Below, piece by piece: positions 63,980-64,000 of a stretch of 64,000 nt of DNA (within the stretch, counting starts at the first letter, position 1; the number at the start of each line of letters is the position of its first letter). Source of the DNA: Buttiauxella agrestis ATCC 33320 (GTDB lineage Bacteria; Pseudomonadota; Gammaproteobacteria; Enterobacterales; Enterobacteriaceae). The stretch covers positions 62,001-126,000 of the forward strand of contig NZ_JMPI01000024.1 in NCBI RefSeq assembly GCF_000735355.1, in the 5' to 3' direction. The translations under genes and the position numbers were made by a program. Under the pieces are notes generated by a model, which saw only the letters and a list, made by a program, of their open reading frames with translations, was not told the origin of the DNA and ran no database searches.

Positions 63980-64000
63980 CTCGTTCTCCTCAAATTTTCG

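Overview
This is a chromosomal window from a member of the Enterobacteriaceae close to Escherichia, Salmonella and Enterobacter. Nearly every protein is recognisable by eye as the orthologue of an E. coli or Salmonella gene, gene order is largely that of the E. coli terminus region, and a tus gene sits next to a canonical Ter site, so this is the replication terminus of the chromosome. The genus cannot be fixed from sequence alone. There is no prophage, insertion sequence, CRISPR array, tRNA or rRNA in the window.

Layout, left to right. 1-9.3 kb: the 5' part of a TonB-dependent receptor (pqqU/yncD), ansP, a two-gene lac locus (lacI-lacZ, with no lacY or lacA), nhoA, pptA and the AI-2 exporter tqsA. 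9.2-16 kb: the mdtU-mdtJ-mdtI spermidine-efflux operon with its leader ORF, ydgD, the acid-shock unit asr-ydgU, an M32 carboxypeptidase, and ynfM/ynfL. 16-23 kb: mlc, bioD2, clcB and the four-gene osmoprotectant ABC transporter osmYXWV. 23-30 kb: the anaerobic molybdoenzyme operon ynfE-ynfG-ynfH-dmsD, then ynfD, ynfC and a bile-acid-symporter-family protein. 30-39 kb: add, malY-malX and malI, a periplasmic alkylsulfatase where E. coli carries the uid genes, and ydgA. 39-50 kb: manA, fumA, fumC, tus with its Ter site, rstBA, folM, ydgI, ydgH. 50-64 kb: pntAB, a complete hok/mok/sok type I toxin-antitoxin locus, uspE, fnr, ogt, the abgTBA/abgR p-aminobenzoyl-glutamate genes, smrA and an IclR-family regulator.

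Control circuits are visible within the window. LacI and lacZ keep the E. coli arrangement of CRP site, promoter and O1, and the internal operator O2 is identical to E. coli. Mlc and MalI each have operators beside their genes. Fnr has an FNR box in its own promoter, and the ynf operon has a NarL 7-2-7 site plus an FNR-like site. A PhoP box precedes rstA and an RstA-like box precedes asr, so a PhoP-RstA-Asr cascade can be drawn from genes in this one window.

The points most worth a second look are: the hok/sok locus of 49-codon hok, overlapping mok frame and about 50-nt antisense Sok, lying at a junction between two segments that are apart in E. coli; the permease-less lac locus; the mdtU leader ORF and the 27-residue ydgU, which are easy to miss; and a family of palindromic intergenic repeats that brackets the asr promoter and reappears in the fumA leader.
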